A stretch of 64,000 nucleotides of DNA from Ceratobasidium sp. AG-K (lineage: Eukaryota > Basidiomycota > Agaricomycetes > Cantharellales > Ceratobasidiaceae). The position numbers were made by a program, and so were the translations under genes. The notes under the pieces were generated by a model. It ran no database searches. It was not told the origin of the DNA and saw only the letters and a program-made list of their open reading frames with translations. The DNA is taken from NCBI GenBank assembly GCA_037039685.1, contig JAWNGF010000007.1, forward strand, positions 2,480,001 through 2,544,000. The letters are read 5' to 3'. Numbering within the stretch: the first letter of the stretch is position 1; each line of letters starts with the position of its first letter. Positions 32,782-43,828 of this stretch are shown in pieces.

Positions 32782-35700
32782 TGTGGGGAGCAAAAAAGAT
32801 TTAGTGAGTTGAGCGAGGGGTGAAGCTTGGAGTAGATGCAAGTTTTGCAGGTGACACTACTGGTTTCGCCGCCTCTGCCTTTTAACCTTCCTGGAGCGTA
32901 GTTAGATGGCGTGGGAGCCTCGGGGTGTCGGCGTAGAAGGTCCTTGATGATCTTTGAAAGGTGACCAAAATCTTCCGCCCTTTGTTCTGTGTCTTCTTCA
33001 CTTCCATAACCCTTCCATCTGACCCTGTAAAAGAGGCCGTCCTTTGTCTCCTTCCAGTCCAAGATCTTCTCTACTTCGTATTCTTCTTCTCCTTCCTCCG
33101 TTATGACCGGCGGTGGTCGGGGTTGGTTGCGGCTGAATTTGGTGTCTTCCTTGTAAGGGCTGAGCAAATCGATGTGGAAAACAGGGTGCACCCTCATTGT
33201 CGCCGGCAGATCAAGCTCATAAGCGTGTGATCCTATCTGTCGCTTCACGACAAATGGTCCGTGCCTTTTGTTGTCCAGTTTCTTTGATGGTCTTCTTGTT
33301 TGAATGTTCTTTCCGAGTAGCCATACTAGATCTCCTTCTTGGTACTTGCTTTTTGGCTCTTCCTCTGGGAGCTTTTGGGTTTCCATAGATGCAATTGCTT
33401 CGTCGTGGATTTTACGCCATTTTCCTGTGATGTTGTTTGCTTCTGGAACCGCTGATTCTTCCGCTGAGATGTTCCACAGTGGTTCCCTCCCGTAGACAAT
33501 TTCGAAAGGGGAATTACCTGTTACGCGATGTTTCTGTAGGTTATAGCTGAACTCCGCAATCGGTAATAAGTCCGCCCAATCATCCTGCCGGTAGTTGACG
33601 AACGATCGTAGCCAGCCTTCCATCCATTGATTGATTCTTTCCGTTATTCCATCTGTTTGGGGGTGGTAGGCCGTACTGAAACCTGGGCTGGTTCCAATTT
33701 TCTCGTAAATGGCTTTCATAAGTTTGGAATTGAAAGTAGTTCCTCGGTCTGAGATCGTGCTCTTTGGGAAACCGTGCAGTTTCCAAACATTCGTGATGAA
33801 AAGATTTGCAAGGTCGCTTGCCGTGTGAGATTCTTTGCAGGGTATGAAATGCGCCATTCTTGAGAATCGGTCCACCACTACTAAGATGCTATCTGATCCT
33901 CTGGATTTTGGTAGCTTTACTACGAAGTCGAACGCTATGTCTTCCCACGGTCCTTTTGGAATTTCCAGCGGCTTGATTGGGACTATTGACTTCGATCCCT
34001 TTGTCCGTTGGCAGGTCTCGCAGGATTCCACATATCTGTTTATGCTCTGTTTCATTCCTGGCCAGAAGTATCTTCTTGATATGAGTTCCAGTGTTCTAGC
34101 CTGTCCTTGATGTCCTGCGATTTTTGAGTCGTGATGAGTTCGCATGATGGCCAATCTGGATTCTTTATCCTCTGGCACGTAGATCCTTCCCTTGAACCAT
34201 AATAGCCCCTCCTTGAAGTCATAATCTTTTGCGCTGTGTTGTAGTGTTTTTGGTAACAATTCCTTCAATTTGCAGATTTCTTTGATTTGTGTCAATCCTT
34301 CATCTGTTTCCTGAGCCTCTTTGATAGTCTCTATGATGTTTGTGTCTACTTGTCCCATAAATCCTTTGAACCTTTCGACAGATATCATAACTTGTTCTGG
34401 CGTCGGGATATCCTCATGGTCTGACCGTCTTGACAACAGGTCCGGTTTTGACGACAGGATGCCAGGGCGGTATATGATGTCAAAGTTATAGGAAGCGAGC
34501 AATTGGTGCCATCTTGCGTGTCGACGGTTGAACGTTCTTGCTTCCTTCCAGAATTGTAGGTTTCTATGATCGGTGTAGATGGTGATTGGGTTCCTTGTTC
34601 CTTCAAGGTAAAGCCTCCAATGTGTTAAAGATTCTATGATAGCCATAAGTTCTTTATCATGGACGTCGTAGTTGAGCTGAGCCTGGTTGAAAGATTTTGA
34701 CAGGAAAGCAATAGGGTGCAAGTAGCCATCATCTTGTGTTTGCGATAAGATTGCTCCCATTGCTACTCCACTTGCGTCTGTTTCCAGGAAAAACAGTTTG
34801 TCAGGGTTTGGATGTCGTAAAGTGGGTTCCTTGCTGATTTCTGTTTTTAGTGCCACAAATGCTTCCTGCTGATCGTTTCCCCATTCCCATTTGTTCTCCT
34901 TTCTTGTCAAGGTTGTCAGGGGTTTTGCTAGTCGGCTGAAATTCGGTACAAATCTTCGGTAAAAATTTGCGAATCCCAGGAATGCTTGAACTTGCTTGAC
35001 CGTTCTTGGTTCCTTCCATTCCTTTATTGCCTTGACTTTTTCTTCCTCCATGGAGATGCCCGAATCGCTGATTCCAAGTCCAGTATATGTCAATTTGGTG
35101 ACAAAGAATTCGCATTTCGGAAGCTTCGCAAAAAGATTTTCCTCCAGTAAGATCTTCAGTACTTTTCTGACATCCACGGTATGTTGGCTTCTGTTCTTAG
35201 AGAAGACTAGGATGTCGTCAATGTATACTATGACGCATACGTCGATAAGATCATGGAAAATGTGATTCATATATCTTTGGAAAATGGCGGGTGCGTTCTT
35301 TAGTCCGAAAGGCATGACGACGTATTCGAACAGTCCTTCTTTTGTTCTGAAAGCTGTCTTCCATTCATCGCCTTCCCTAATTCTGATATTGTTGAAACCC
35401 ATGCGTAGATCGATCTTGGAGAAAATCTTTGCGTCCTTGATTTTATCCAGGAGGTCTTCCATTAGGGGCATTGGGAATCTGTCGTCCTTTGTAATGGCGT
35501 TTACTCCTCTGAGGTCTTGAACAAGTCGTAGCTGGCGAACCGCTCCTGGATTTTTTGGATCGACCGGTTTTTTCACAAAGAAACAAGGTGATGCAATGGG
35601 TGATTTGCTTGGTCGGATCTTTCCCGCTGCGATTTCTTCATCCAGGTATTCTCTTAATGCAATAGATTCTGCTGGAGAGAGTGGGATTGGTCTGGCCGGT

Positions 35701-36260
35701 TTTGGAAGTTCAGCTCCTTCCTTGAAATCTATGGCGCAGTCGTAAGGTCGATGATCTGGGATTCTTTTGAATTTCTCTTCACTGAAGACATCGGCAAATT
35801 CCTTGAATTCTTCTGGTAGGTCGTCTATAGAGGCCGTTCTTGCTTGGATGGGTTCTGGCCGCCATGATATGTGCTTTGTTTTCCAATCGATGACCGGGTT
35901 TGCTTCTTCTAACCATTCCAGTCCTAGGATAAGTTTAGTTTCCCCAGTAGGCATAGCAAAGAAGATTTGTTTGAAGGTTCTTCCCTCCACGTCTAGTTCC
36001 AGCTTAGCTTTGAAACGTATTTGGTGAGAGAGTTCCTTCCCCTGGATACCGATTACTTTTCTCGGAGTGGAAAGTTCCATGAGTGGGATATTGTTGGATC
36101 GAGCCCAAGAAATGTCCAAGAAGTTCCTTGATGCTCCAGAATCGATGAGGGTTGGAATTAGTTCTGTGATTCCGGCAACGTTTGCATAAACAATGGTTGA
36201 CTCATTTGTTGCTCTAAAGTACATTGTTTCCTTTGCCGGTTTTTTGGTCTCTCCACACAC
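32346..36260 (-). CDS. Gyp-C pol polyprotein (open)
   Basis: 1304 codons with no internal stop: protease LIDSGASRNFLD (Asp near residue 40), RT VYIDDILVFSK near 346, RNase H LETDASGVAMG, integrase zinc finger HHDSKIAGHQG near 708, integrase core SDRGTTFNS near 835, and chromodomain EYEVEKILDWKE near 1059. The last ~150 codons overlap the third ORF and look unselected. The gag of this copy is broken, so pol expression would need a gag product from another copy or a restart at the GTG. Confidence 0.93.
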   Translation of the reverse strand: MCGETKKPAKETMYFRATNESTIVYANVAGITELIPTLIDSGASRNFLDISWARSNNIPLMELSTPRKVIGIQGKELSHQIRFKAKLELDVEGRTFKQIFFAMPTGETKLILGLEWLEEANPVIDWKTKHISWRPEPIQARTASIDDLPEEFKEFADVFSEEKFKRIPDHRPYDCAIDFKEGAELPKPARPIPLSPAESIALREYLDEEIAAGKIRPSKSPIASPCFFVKKPVDPKNPGAVRQLRLVQDLRGVNAITKDDRFPMPLMEDLLDKIKDAKIFSKIDLRMGFNNIRIREGDEWKTAFRTKEGLFEYVVMPFGLKNAPAIFQRYMNHIFHDLIDVCVIVYIDDILVFSKNRSQHTVDVRKVLKILLEENLFAKLPKCEFFVTKLTYTGLGISDSGISMEEEKVKAIKEWKEPRTVKQVQAFLGFANFYRRFVPNFSRLAKPLTTLTRKENKWEWGNDQQEAFVALKTEISKEPTLRHPNPDKLFFLETDASGVAMGAILSQTQDDGYLHPIAFLSKSFNQAQLNYDVHDKELMAIIESLTHWRLYLEGTRNPITIYTDHRNLQFWKEARTFNRRHARWHQLLASYNFDIIYRPGILSSKPDLLSRRSDHEDIPTPEQVMISVERFKGFMGQVDTNIIETIKEAQETDEGLTQIKEICKLKELLPKTLQHSAKDYDFKEGLLWFKGRIYVPEDKESRLAIMRTHHDSKIAGHQGQARTLELISRRYFWPGMKQSINRYVESCETCQRTKGSKSIVPIKPLEIPKGPWEDIAFDFVVKLPKSRGSDSILVVVDRFSRMAHFIPCKESHTASDLANLFITNVWKLHGFPKSTISDRGTTFNSKLMKAIYEKIGTSPGFSTAYHPQTDGITERINQWMEGWLRSFVNYRQDDWADLLPIAEFSYNLQKHRVTGNSPFEIVYGREPLWNISAEESAVPEANNITGKWRKIHDEAIASMETQKLPEEEPKSKYQEGDLVWLLGKNIQTRRPSKKLDNKRHGPFVVKRQIGSHAYELDLPATMRVHPVFHIDLLSPYKEDTKFSRNQPRPPPVITEEGEEEYEVEKILDWKETKDGLFYRVRWKGYGSEEDTEQRAEDFGHLSKIIKDLLRRHPEAPTPSNYAPGRLKGRGGETSSVTCKTCIYSKLHPSLNSLNLFCSPQCLLSPAPPLSTTSPVSWTGQHLLRQESLTLGLLSTSSKGPSKAQEECTLGRQMTFSTRTWANSSGSAKNGQQECSSQERTFLSVEDARPSKCQRWSCYPPTCLESWNGDKKGHIRANGYQATTEGNQRCDLGGTTPGTPTMKGT

Positions 36261-36262
36261 AG

Positions 36263-38263
36263 TTAGAGGGAGACCCCTTCTTTTCCCGAGTCTTCTGCAA
36301 TTGTTGCCTCCCTTCCTTTGACGCTAGGTTCCGTCGTTATCCATTCCTTGGACGGGCATTTGAATGAACGGTGTCCTTCCTGTCCGCACTTCAGGCAGCG
36401 GTTGGTTGCTATCCTTGCTTTGTATACTTCGTCAGGCCATCGTTTTGTAGAGGATTGTCCGCTAGTGGTTGGTTGGGCTGCCTTCTTCCCTGTCGAGGTC
36501 TTGATTTGTTGTAATTTCTGATCAATAGAGATTGCGATTGAGATCCACCGGTCAAGGGAAAGTTCTCGTTCTGTTCCATCTTCATTGATCAGGGTCAGTT
36601 CAAAGCGGGCTAGTTCGGTCTTGACTTCTGACTTCAATCCTTCCTTGAATTGGTTGATCAGAGCTTCCTGTCCCCAGTTTACGTCCACCAGAAGATATCG
36701 GAACTCCGAGGCATAGTTTGCTACAGAGTTGTTCTGTTTGCATTTTCGGATATCTGATTCGGCTTTAGCTTTTTTGTTGGGGTCGCTGAACTGTTCCATG
36801 AAGTGTGCCTTGAAACTTTCCCATGAGGTAAGGTTTTGGTTATTTTCCCTTTGGTTGAGCGATCGTAATAGTACTTGTGCCCAGTGAGTGGCAGCTTTGT
36901 TCTCGGATTTGAAGTTTGCTAGGGCTTTGCGGATCCTTTCTTCGTTGGAAGTGTATTGATCGCCTAGGCGTACGAAGTAGCTTTCCATTTGTGTGATGAA
37001 CATTTCGGCACCCTCCCCTTTCTTTCTGTCGAAGGCTTCTGGACGGGTTACTTTGGGACGACGCGATTAACTACCCGTGTTTGGGTTTTCGGTCAACTGC
37101 TGGATTCTTAATTCTAATTCGTCAATCCTGGTAGATTCTGCGTCTGGATGAGGTGGGGAATTTGATCGCCTAGAGGGGATCCCGTGAAGGGATGCTTTGT
37201 CCATTTCTTCTCGCATATTGTTGATGGTTTCTTGAACTTCCGTGATTTTGGTAGTGAAGGAGACTCCCTCCTGTCGTAAGGTTTCTAGTCCTTGAGTTAC
37301 TGCCTCATTCCATTCGAGTTGTCCTTGTCTGGTAGTGTTGAGTTCTTCGCGTACGTTATTCACTAGCCCTTGGGTGTTGGCAACTTCATTTCGAAGACGG
37401 GTTACGTCTTGACCGACTAGAAAGGAATTATGTTCGCCATTTCTTGCCGAGTTCAGGATATCTGTCAAGGTTCCTTGAAGGGTGTTGATGGAGTCGTTAA
37501 AGATTTGCTGGTTGTTTGCTAGAACCTGTGTTGCTTGTTCTAGGCCACTAAGCCTTCGATCTATAGTGACTCTCATTCCGTTTATAACCCTAAGAGTAGC
37601 GTTGTGTCTTCCTTCTAGAAGGTCGTCTAGGTCATCTAAATTGCTGATTACTGTTCTGCCGCTAGAGCTGGAACTTGAACTTGAGCTTCCTGGATTACCG
37701 GTGCTTTGTTGTACCGGGGCTGATTGCTCGGAGTAACCCTGTGGTATATATGGTGGTGCTGGAATAGCCGGTGTGACAGGTTGGGAAGCTACTGGAATCG
37801 GACCTGCGTTGGTGATGGTTCCTCCGATTTGAGGAACTGTAGGTACATTAGGAACGTGTGGTGTAGGGGGAGGTCTAATGGGGACAAGCGACACGCCCCC
37901 ATGAGCTTCAGGTTGGGGAGAGAAGAACTGTCTTCTGCTTCCTAACGACCACAAGGGACGTGATGGCCCTGGAGTTGCAGTTGGGATACGAATTACAGCC
38001 GGAGTAGGGTCATTTGTGAGATCTCCTGGTTCTCTATTTGTGATAGTGGGTTCTTCCTCTTGTACCGTTGTCATGTCAGGAATACCAAAGGCTCCCGGCA
38101 TTGATGTTTGACTTTGGGGACGTGATCGGGCAGGGCCCCCCGCTTGAGTTTGTGCGATGTCTTGCTCGTTCAGTGATCCTGTGGGCCTTGCTGCCCGACT
38201 GGGTCCTCTTCTTGTTGATATAGCGGATGAGGGACGTGACCCTCCATCTTCTTGAATAGACAT
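36263..38263 (-). pseudogene. Gyp-C gag with premature stop
   Basis: ATG at 38263 (MSIQEDGGS). A TAA at 37069-37067 replaces the Gly codon after TENPNTGS, splitting the 666-codon frame into 398 codons and a downstream part that still encodes the gag core (MFITQMESYFVRLGDQYTS) and zinc knuckle CLKCGQEGHRSFKC. This is one of the few premature stops in the nest that is not TGA. Confidence 0.9.
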
Positions 38264-38293
38264 GTTTTGTGTATTGTTAAGCTTGTTTTGTAA

Positions 38294-38749
38294 TGTTGTA
38301 AGCTTCTTCTTGGTGGCTATGAGACAAGCCGCGATGGAGAGTGGACGGCACTAAGACCTAAGTGACCTCTTGAACCGCAACACACTTAAGTGTCTGTAGG
38401 CTCTTGAGGGTAGGGGTGGTTCTAAGTGTCACTCAGAGGGGATGTTTTGACGAGACAAAACAAGCTGGGGTTACCAGGCTTGTTGGTCCTCTATATATAT
38501 TCAAGAAGTGGCCGAGTCATACAAGGCGCAGCCACATGAGTCACAGCAGTCAACCAGTCAGGAGTGTCCAAGTGAGTCATGCTGTATGAACAGACATGAC
38601 TCGTACAAAGCACAGCCGCGTTACACAATGTAACAGAATAACCACAAGAAGGTGGCAACGCGGCAAACAGAAACGGAAACGTAACAGAAAGAGAGAGACA
38701 GGCGGACGAGACAATGGGCGAGTCCGATGGAGTGAGCTAGCTCACAACA
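38294..38749 (-). repeat. Gyp-C 5' LTR (456 bp)
   Basis: Pairs with 31519-31974; followed on the minus strand by the primer-binding site and gag. Confidence 0.93.
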
Positions 38750-38754
38750 CCTCT

Positions 38755-39104
38755 AGCCATTCTAACCCTAGAATCAAATGTGTATCTCCAGTAGGCATGG
38801 TGAAGAAGTTTTGCTTGAAGTTTTTTCCATGTAACTCAAATTCCAGATTTGCTTTGAATCGGATTTGATGTGACAGTTCCTTCCCTTGGATTCCAATTAT
38901 TTTCCTAGGTGTTGGTAGTTCAATTAGAGCCACATTGTTTCTTCATGCCCAAGTGATGTCAATGAAGTTCCTTGATGCTCCCAAGTCGATGAGAGTAGCA
39001 ATGGGTTCCGTGATTCCAGTAATATTCGTGTAGACAATTGTTGATTTGCTGGTAGCTCTAAGGTACATTGTTTCCATTACTGGTTTGTTGGTCTCTCCAC
39101 ACAC
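38755..39104 (-). pseudogene. Gyp-A pol 5' part: protease
   Basis: Encodes the retroviral-type protease segment of Gyp-A (TLIDLGASRNFIDITWA, with Leu in the place of the Ser of the usual DSG), then RKIIGIQGKELSHQIRFKA and LILGLEWLE. A TGA at 38945-38943 breaks it right after ITWA, and Gyp-C is inserted after LEWLE. Confidence 0.85.
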
Positions 39105-39106
39105 GG

Positions 39107-40888
39107 TTAGAGGGAGACCTCGCCTTTTCCCGACTCAGATTCCTCTTCTATTTTTCCTTCTCTTCCTTTGAGGTTAGGTTCCTCCTTTTTCCATTCCTTC
39201 TCTGGGCATTTGGCAAGCATGTGTTTGTCTGATCCGCATTTCAGGCAGCATTTCGAGGAAATCCTAGCCTTGTAAACTTTGTCTGGAAGTCTTTTTGTAG
39301 AGCTAGAGGATGCTGTTACTGTCTTCCTCCCCGTCGTGTTCTCGATTGCTTGTAGTTTCTGATCAATAGAGATTGTGATTGATATCCATCGGTCAAGGGA
39401 TAGTTCTTGTTCTGTCCCATCTTTGTTGATCAGGGTTAGTTCAAAGCAAGCCAGTTCGGTTTTGACTTCAGGCTTCAACCCTTCCTTGAATTGGTTGATC
39501 AGAGCTTCCTGTCCCCAGTTTACGTCTACCAGAAGGTATCGGAATTCCGAGGCATAGTTTGCTACCGAGTTGGTCTGTTTGCATCTTCGGATGTCCGATT
39601 CAGCTTTAGCTTTTTTGTTAGGGTCGCTGAACTGTTCCATGAAGTGTGCTTTGAAACTCTCCCATGAGGCGAGATTTTGGTTATTTCCTCCTTGGTTAAG
39701 TGATTTTAAGAGTACTTGCGCCCAGTGGGTGGCAGCTTTGTTCTCGGATTTGAAGTTTGCTAGGGCTTTGCGGATCCTTTCTTCGTTGGAAGTGTATTGA
39801 TCGCCTAGACGTACAAAGTAGCTCTCCATTTGCGTAATGAACATTTCAGCGCCTTCTCCTTTCTTTCCGTCGAAGGCTTCTGGGCAAGTAACCTTGGGAC
39901 GATGCGGTCCACTACTGACGTTTGGGTTCTCGATCAGTCGTTGGATTCTCAGTTCTAATTTGTCGATCCTGGTAGATTCCACGTCTGGATGTGGTGGGGA
40001 ATTTGATTGCCTAGACGGGATCCTGTGCAGGGATGCTTTGTCCATTTCTTCTTGCATATTGTTGATGGTTTCCTGAATCTCAGTGATTTTGGCAGTGAAG
40101 GAAGTTCCTTCCTGTCGTAAGGTTTCTAGTCCTTGTGTTACTGCCTCGTTCCATTCGAGTTGCCCTTGTCTGGTAGTGTTGAGTTCTTCGCGCACATTGT
40201 TCACAAGTCCTTGAGTGTTGGTAACCTCATTTCGAAGGCGAATTACGTCTTGACCGACTAGAAAAGAATTATGTTCACTATTTCTAGCTGCGTTCAGAAT
40301 GTCCGTCAAGGTGCCTTGTAGGGTGTTGATGGAGTCGTTAAAGATTTGCTGGTTGTTTGCCAGGACTTGTGTGGCTTGTTCTAGGCCGCCAAGTCTTCGA
40401 TCAATAGTGACCCTCATCCCGTCTATAACCCTAATGACAGTGTTGTGCCTTCCTTCTAGAAGATGGTCCAGATCGTCTAGATTACTGATTACGGTCCTCC
40501 TGCTGGAGCTGGAACTTGAACTTGAGCTTCCTGGATCACCGGCGTTTTGTTGTACCGGAGCCGATTGTTTGGAGTAACCCTGTGGAACATATGGTGGTGC
40601 TGGAATCGCTGGTGTGACTGGCTGGGAAGCCATTGGAATTGGTCCTGCGTTGGTGATGGTTCCTCCAATTTGAGGGACTGTAGGAACATTGGGAATGTGT
40701 GGTGTAGGGGGAGGTCTAATGGGGGCGAGCGACACGCCCCCATGAGCTTCGGGTTGGGGAGAAAAGAATTGTCTCCTAGGCCCTAGTGGCCACAAGGGAC
40801 GCGATGGCCCTGGACTTCCGGTCAAAATACAAATTACAGCTGGAGTGGGGTCATTTGTGAGATCTCCTGGTTCTCTATTCATGATAGT
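39107..40888 (-). pseudogene. Gyp-A gag, 3' part
   Basis: It continues the gag that starts at 48790 and is cut by Gyp-D. The frame is open through the gag core (FDGKKGEGAEMFITQMESYF) and a zinc knuckle CLKCGSDKHMLAKC that differs from the knuckle shared by the other copies. It ends GKGEVSL with TAA at 39107. The G-GGA-AAA frameshift heptamer is kept just before the stop. Confidence 0.9.
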
Positions 40889-41803
40889 TGTCGTGAGCCA
40901 GCTCACTCCATCGGACTCGCCTGTTGTCTTGCCCGCCTGTCCCCTTCTTTGTCTTGTGTTTCTGTTTCTGTTTGCCGCGTTGCCACCTTCTTGTGGTTAT
41001 TCTGTTACATTGTGTAACGCGGCTGTGCTTTGCACGAGTCATGTCTGTTCATACAGCATGACTCACTGTCGTGAGCCAGCTCACTCCATCGGACTCGCCT
41101 GTTGTCTCGCCCGCCTGTTCTCTTCTTTGTGTTGTGTTTCCGTTTCCGTTTGCCGCGTTGCCACCTTCTTGTGGTTATGTGTTACTTTGTGTAACACGGC
41201 TGTGCCTTGCACGAGTCATGTCTGTTTATACAGCATGACTCACTTGGACACTCCTGACTGGCTGTTCGGTGTGACTCGTGTGGCTGCGTCTTGTATGACT
41301 CAACCACCTCTTGGTTATATATAGAGGACCTACAAGCCTGGTAACCCCAGCTTGTTTTGTCTCGTCAAAACATCCCCTTTGAGTGACACTTAGAACCACC
41401 CCTACCCTCAAGAGCCTACAGATGCTTAAGTGTGTTGCGGTTCAAGAGGTCACTTAGGTCTTAGTGCCGTCCACTCTCCATCGTGACTTGTCTCATAGTC
41501 GCCAGAAGAAGCGTACAACACTCACATGGACACTCCTGACTGGCTGTCTTGTATGACTCTTGTGGCTACGCCTTGTATGACTCGGCCTCTTCTTGAATAT
41601 ATATAGAGGACCAACAAGCCTGGTAACCCCAGCTTGTTTTGTCTCGTCAAAACATCCCCTCTGAGTGACACTTAGAACCACCCCTACCCTCAAGAGCCTA
41701 CAGACGCTTAAGTGTGTTGCGGTTCAAGAGGTCACTTAGGTCTTAGTGCCATCCACTCTCCATCGCAGCTTGACTCATAGCCACTAGGAAGAAGCTTACA
41801 ACA
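40889..41803 (+). repeat. Gyp-D 5' LTR, split by a solo LTR
   Basis: Outer part 40889-41066, inner part 41521-41803. The CTCAC that should occur once is duplicated on both sides of the inserted LTR. The TATA box tatatata lies in the inner part near 41599-41606. Confidence 0.93.
41067..41520 (-). mobile_element. Solo LTR (Gyp-B subfamily) inside Gyp-D 5' LTR
   Basis: 454 bases, TGTCG...CAACA, flanked by CTCAC at 41062-41066 and 41521-41525. Its length and the GCCAGAAGAAGCGTAC end match the Gyp-B LTRs. It probably arose by LTR-LTR recombination after a full insertion. The LTR itself reads forward on the plus strand; strand is given as minus only for lack of internal sequence and should be treated as unknown. 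Confidence 0.9.
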
Positions 41804-41825
41804 TTACAAAACAAGCTTAACAAAC

Positions 41826-43826
41826 ATGTCTATTCAAGAGGATGGAGGATCACGTCCCGCATCCACCATATCAACAAGAAGAGGACCCAGTCGGGCAGCA
41901 AGGCCCACAGGATCACTAAACGAGCAAGATATTGCACAAGCTCGGGCGGGGGGCCCCGCTCGGTCACGCCCCCAAAGTCAAGCATCAATGCCAGGATCTT
42001 TCGGCATTGCCGACATAACAACTGTACAAGAGGAGGAACCCACTATCACCAATAGAGAACCAGGAGATCTCACAAACGACCCCACTCCAGCTGTAATTCG
42101 CATTCCAACTGGAAGTCCAGGACCATCACGTCCCTTGTGGCCATCAGGGACTAGAAGACAGTTCTTTTCTCCCCAACCTGAGGCTCATGGGGGCGTGTCG
42201 CTTGTTCCCATTAGACCTCCTCCTACACCACACATTCCAAATGTCCCCACAGTCCCGCAAATTGGAGGAACTATCACCAACGCAGGACCGATCCCAATGG
42301 CTTCCCAGCCAGTTACACCAGTGATTCCAGCACCACCATATGTCCCACAGGGTTACTCCCAGCAATCAGCTCCGGTACAGCAAGGCGCTGGTGATCCAGG
42401 AAGTTCGAGCTCAAGTTCCAGCTCCAGCGGCAGAACTGTAATCAGTAACCTAGACAACCTGGACGACCTTCTAGAAGGAAGACACAACGCCACCCTTAGG
42501 GTTATAGACGGAATGAGGGTCACTATAGATCGAAGGCTTAGTGGTCTAGAACAAACCACACAAGTTCTAGCAAACAACCAGCAAATCTTTAATAACTCCA
42601 TCAATACCCTACAAGGAACCTTGACGGATATTCTGAACTCGGCAAGAAATGGCGAACATAATTCCTTTCTAGTCGGTCAAGACGTAATCCGCCTTCGAAA
42701 TGAAGTTACCAATACCCAAGGACTAGTGAATAATGTACGCGAAGAGCTCAACACTACCAGACAAGGACAACTCGAATGGAATGAAGCAGTAACGCAAGGA
42801 CTAGAAACCTTACGACAGGAGGGAGCCTCTTTCACTAACAAAATCACGGAAGTTCAAGAAGCTATAAACAACATGCGAGAGGAAATGGACGAAACATCTC
42901 TGCACGGGATCCCCTCTAGGCGATCAAATTCTCCACCGCATCCAGACGCGGAATCTACCAGGATCGACGAATTAGAATTAAGAATCCAACGACTAACCGA
43001 GAACCCAAACATCGGTAGCGGATCACGTCGTCCCAAGGTGACTCGTCCGGAATCCTTTGACGGAAAGAAAGGAGAAGGCGCTGAGATGTTCATCACGCAA
43101 ATGGAAAGTTATTTTGTACGTCTAGGCGATCAATACACTTCCGATGAGGAAAGGATCTGCGAAGCCCTGGCAAACTTCAAATCCGAGAACAAAGCCGCCA
43201 CTCACTGGGCACAAGTTCTCTTACGATCGCTTAACCAAGGAGAAATTAACCAAAGCCTCGCCTCATGGGAAGGTTTCAAAGCACACTTCATGGAACAATT
43301 TAGCGACCCCAACAAAAAGGCAAAAGCCGAAATCGATATCAGGAAATGCAAGCAGAACAATTCGGTAGCAAACTATGCTTCTGAATTCCGTTACTTATTG
43401 GTCGACGTCAACTGGGGACAGGAAGCACTGATCAACCAATTCAAGGAAGGACTGAAGCCTGGAGTAAAAACCGAACTAGCTCGATTCGAATTAACCCTGA
43501 TTAACGAGGACGGAACGGAGCGAGAGCTGTCCCTTGACCGATGGATCTCAATCGCAATCTCTATTGACCAGAAATTGCAACAAATCAAGGGCTCTACAGG
43601 GAAGAAAACAACCCAACCAACCGCTAGCGGACAATCCTCTACAAAGCGGCTACCCGACAAAGTATACAAGGCAAGGATAGCAACCAACCGCTGCCTAAAG
43701 TGCGGACAGGAAGGACACCGCTCATTCAAGTGCCCGACCAAGGAATGGATAACAACGGAACCTAGCGTTAAAGGAAGGGAAGCAACAATTGTAGAAGACT
43801 CGGGAAAAGAAGGGGTCTCCCTCTAA
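41826..43826 (+). CDS. Gyp-D gag
   Basis: ATG at 41826 (MSIQEDGGS), 666 codons, TAA at 43824-43826. It has a Ser/Pro-rich N-terminus, a coiled-coil-like middle, gag core MFITQMESYFVRLGDQYTS and zinc knuckle CLKCGQEGHRSFKC. The start is 9 bases after the primer-binding site at 41806-41817. The last codons contain the frameshift heptamer. Confidence 0.93.
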   Translation: MSIQEDGGSRPASTISTRRGPSRAARPTGSLNEQDIAQARAGGPARSRPQSQASMPGSFGIADITTVQEEEPTITNREPGDLTNDPTPAVIRIPTGSPGPSRPLWPSGTRRQFFSPQPEAHGGVSLVPIRPPPTPHIPNVPTVPQIGGTITNAGPIPMASQPVTPVIPAPPYVPQGYSQQSAPVQQGAGDPGSSSSSSSSSGRTVISNLDNLDDLLEGRHNATLRVIDGMRVTIDRRLSGLEQTTQVLANNQQIFNNSINTLQGTLTDILNSARNGEHNSFLVGQDVIRLRNEVTNTQGLVNNVREELNTTRQGQLEWNEAVTQGLETLRQEGASFTNKITEVQEAINNMREEMDETSLHGIPSRRSNSPPHPDAESTRIDELELRIQRLTENPNIGSGSRRPKVTRPESFDGKKGEGAEMFITQMESYFVRLGDQYTSDEERICEALANFKSENKAATHWAQVLLRSLNQGEINQSLASWEGFKAHFMEQFSDPNKKAKAEIDIRKCKQNNSVANYASEFRYLLVDVNWGQEALINQFKEGLKPGVKTELARFELTLINEDGTERELSLDRWISIAISIDQKLQQIKGSTGKKTTQPTASGQSSTKRLPDKVYKARIATNRCLKCGQEGHRSFKCPTKEWITTEPSVKGREATIVEDSGKEGVSL

Positions 43827-43828
43827 CT

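Larger units (their letters stand above)
31519..38749 (-). mobile_element. Gyp-C: Ty3/gypsy chromovirus inserted in Gyp-A pol
   Basis: LTRs of 456 bases at 31519-31974 and 38294-38749; target duplications CCTCT at 31514-31518 and 38750-38754. Total 7231 bases. Pol and the third ORF are open, but gag carries a stop at 37067, so it is probably not autonomous. Confidence 0.95.
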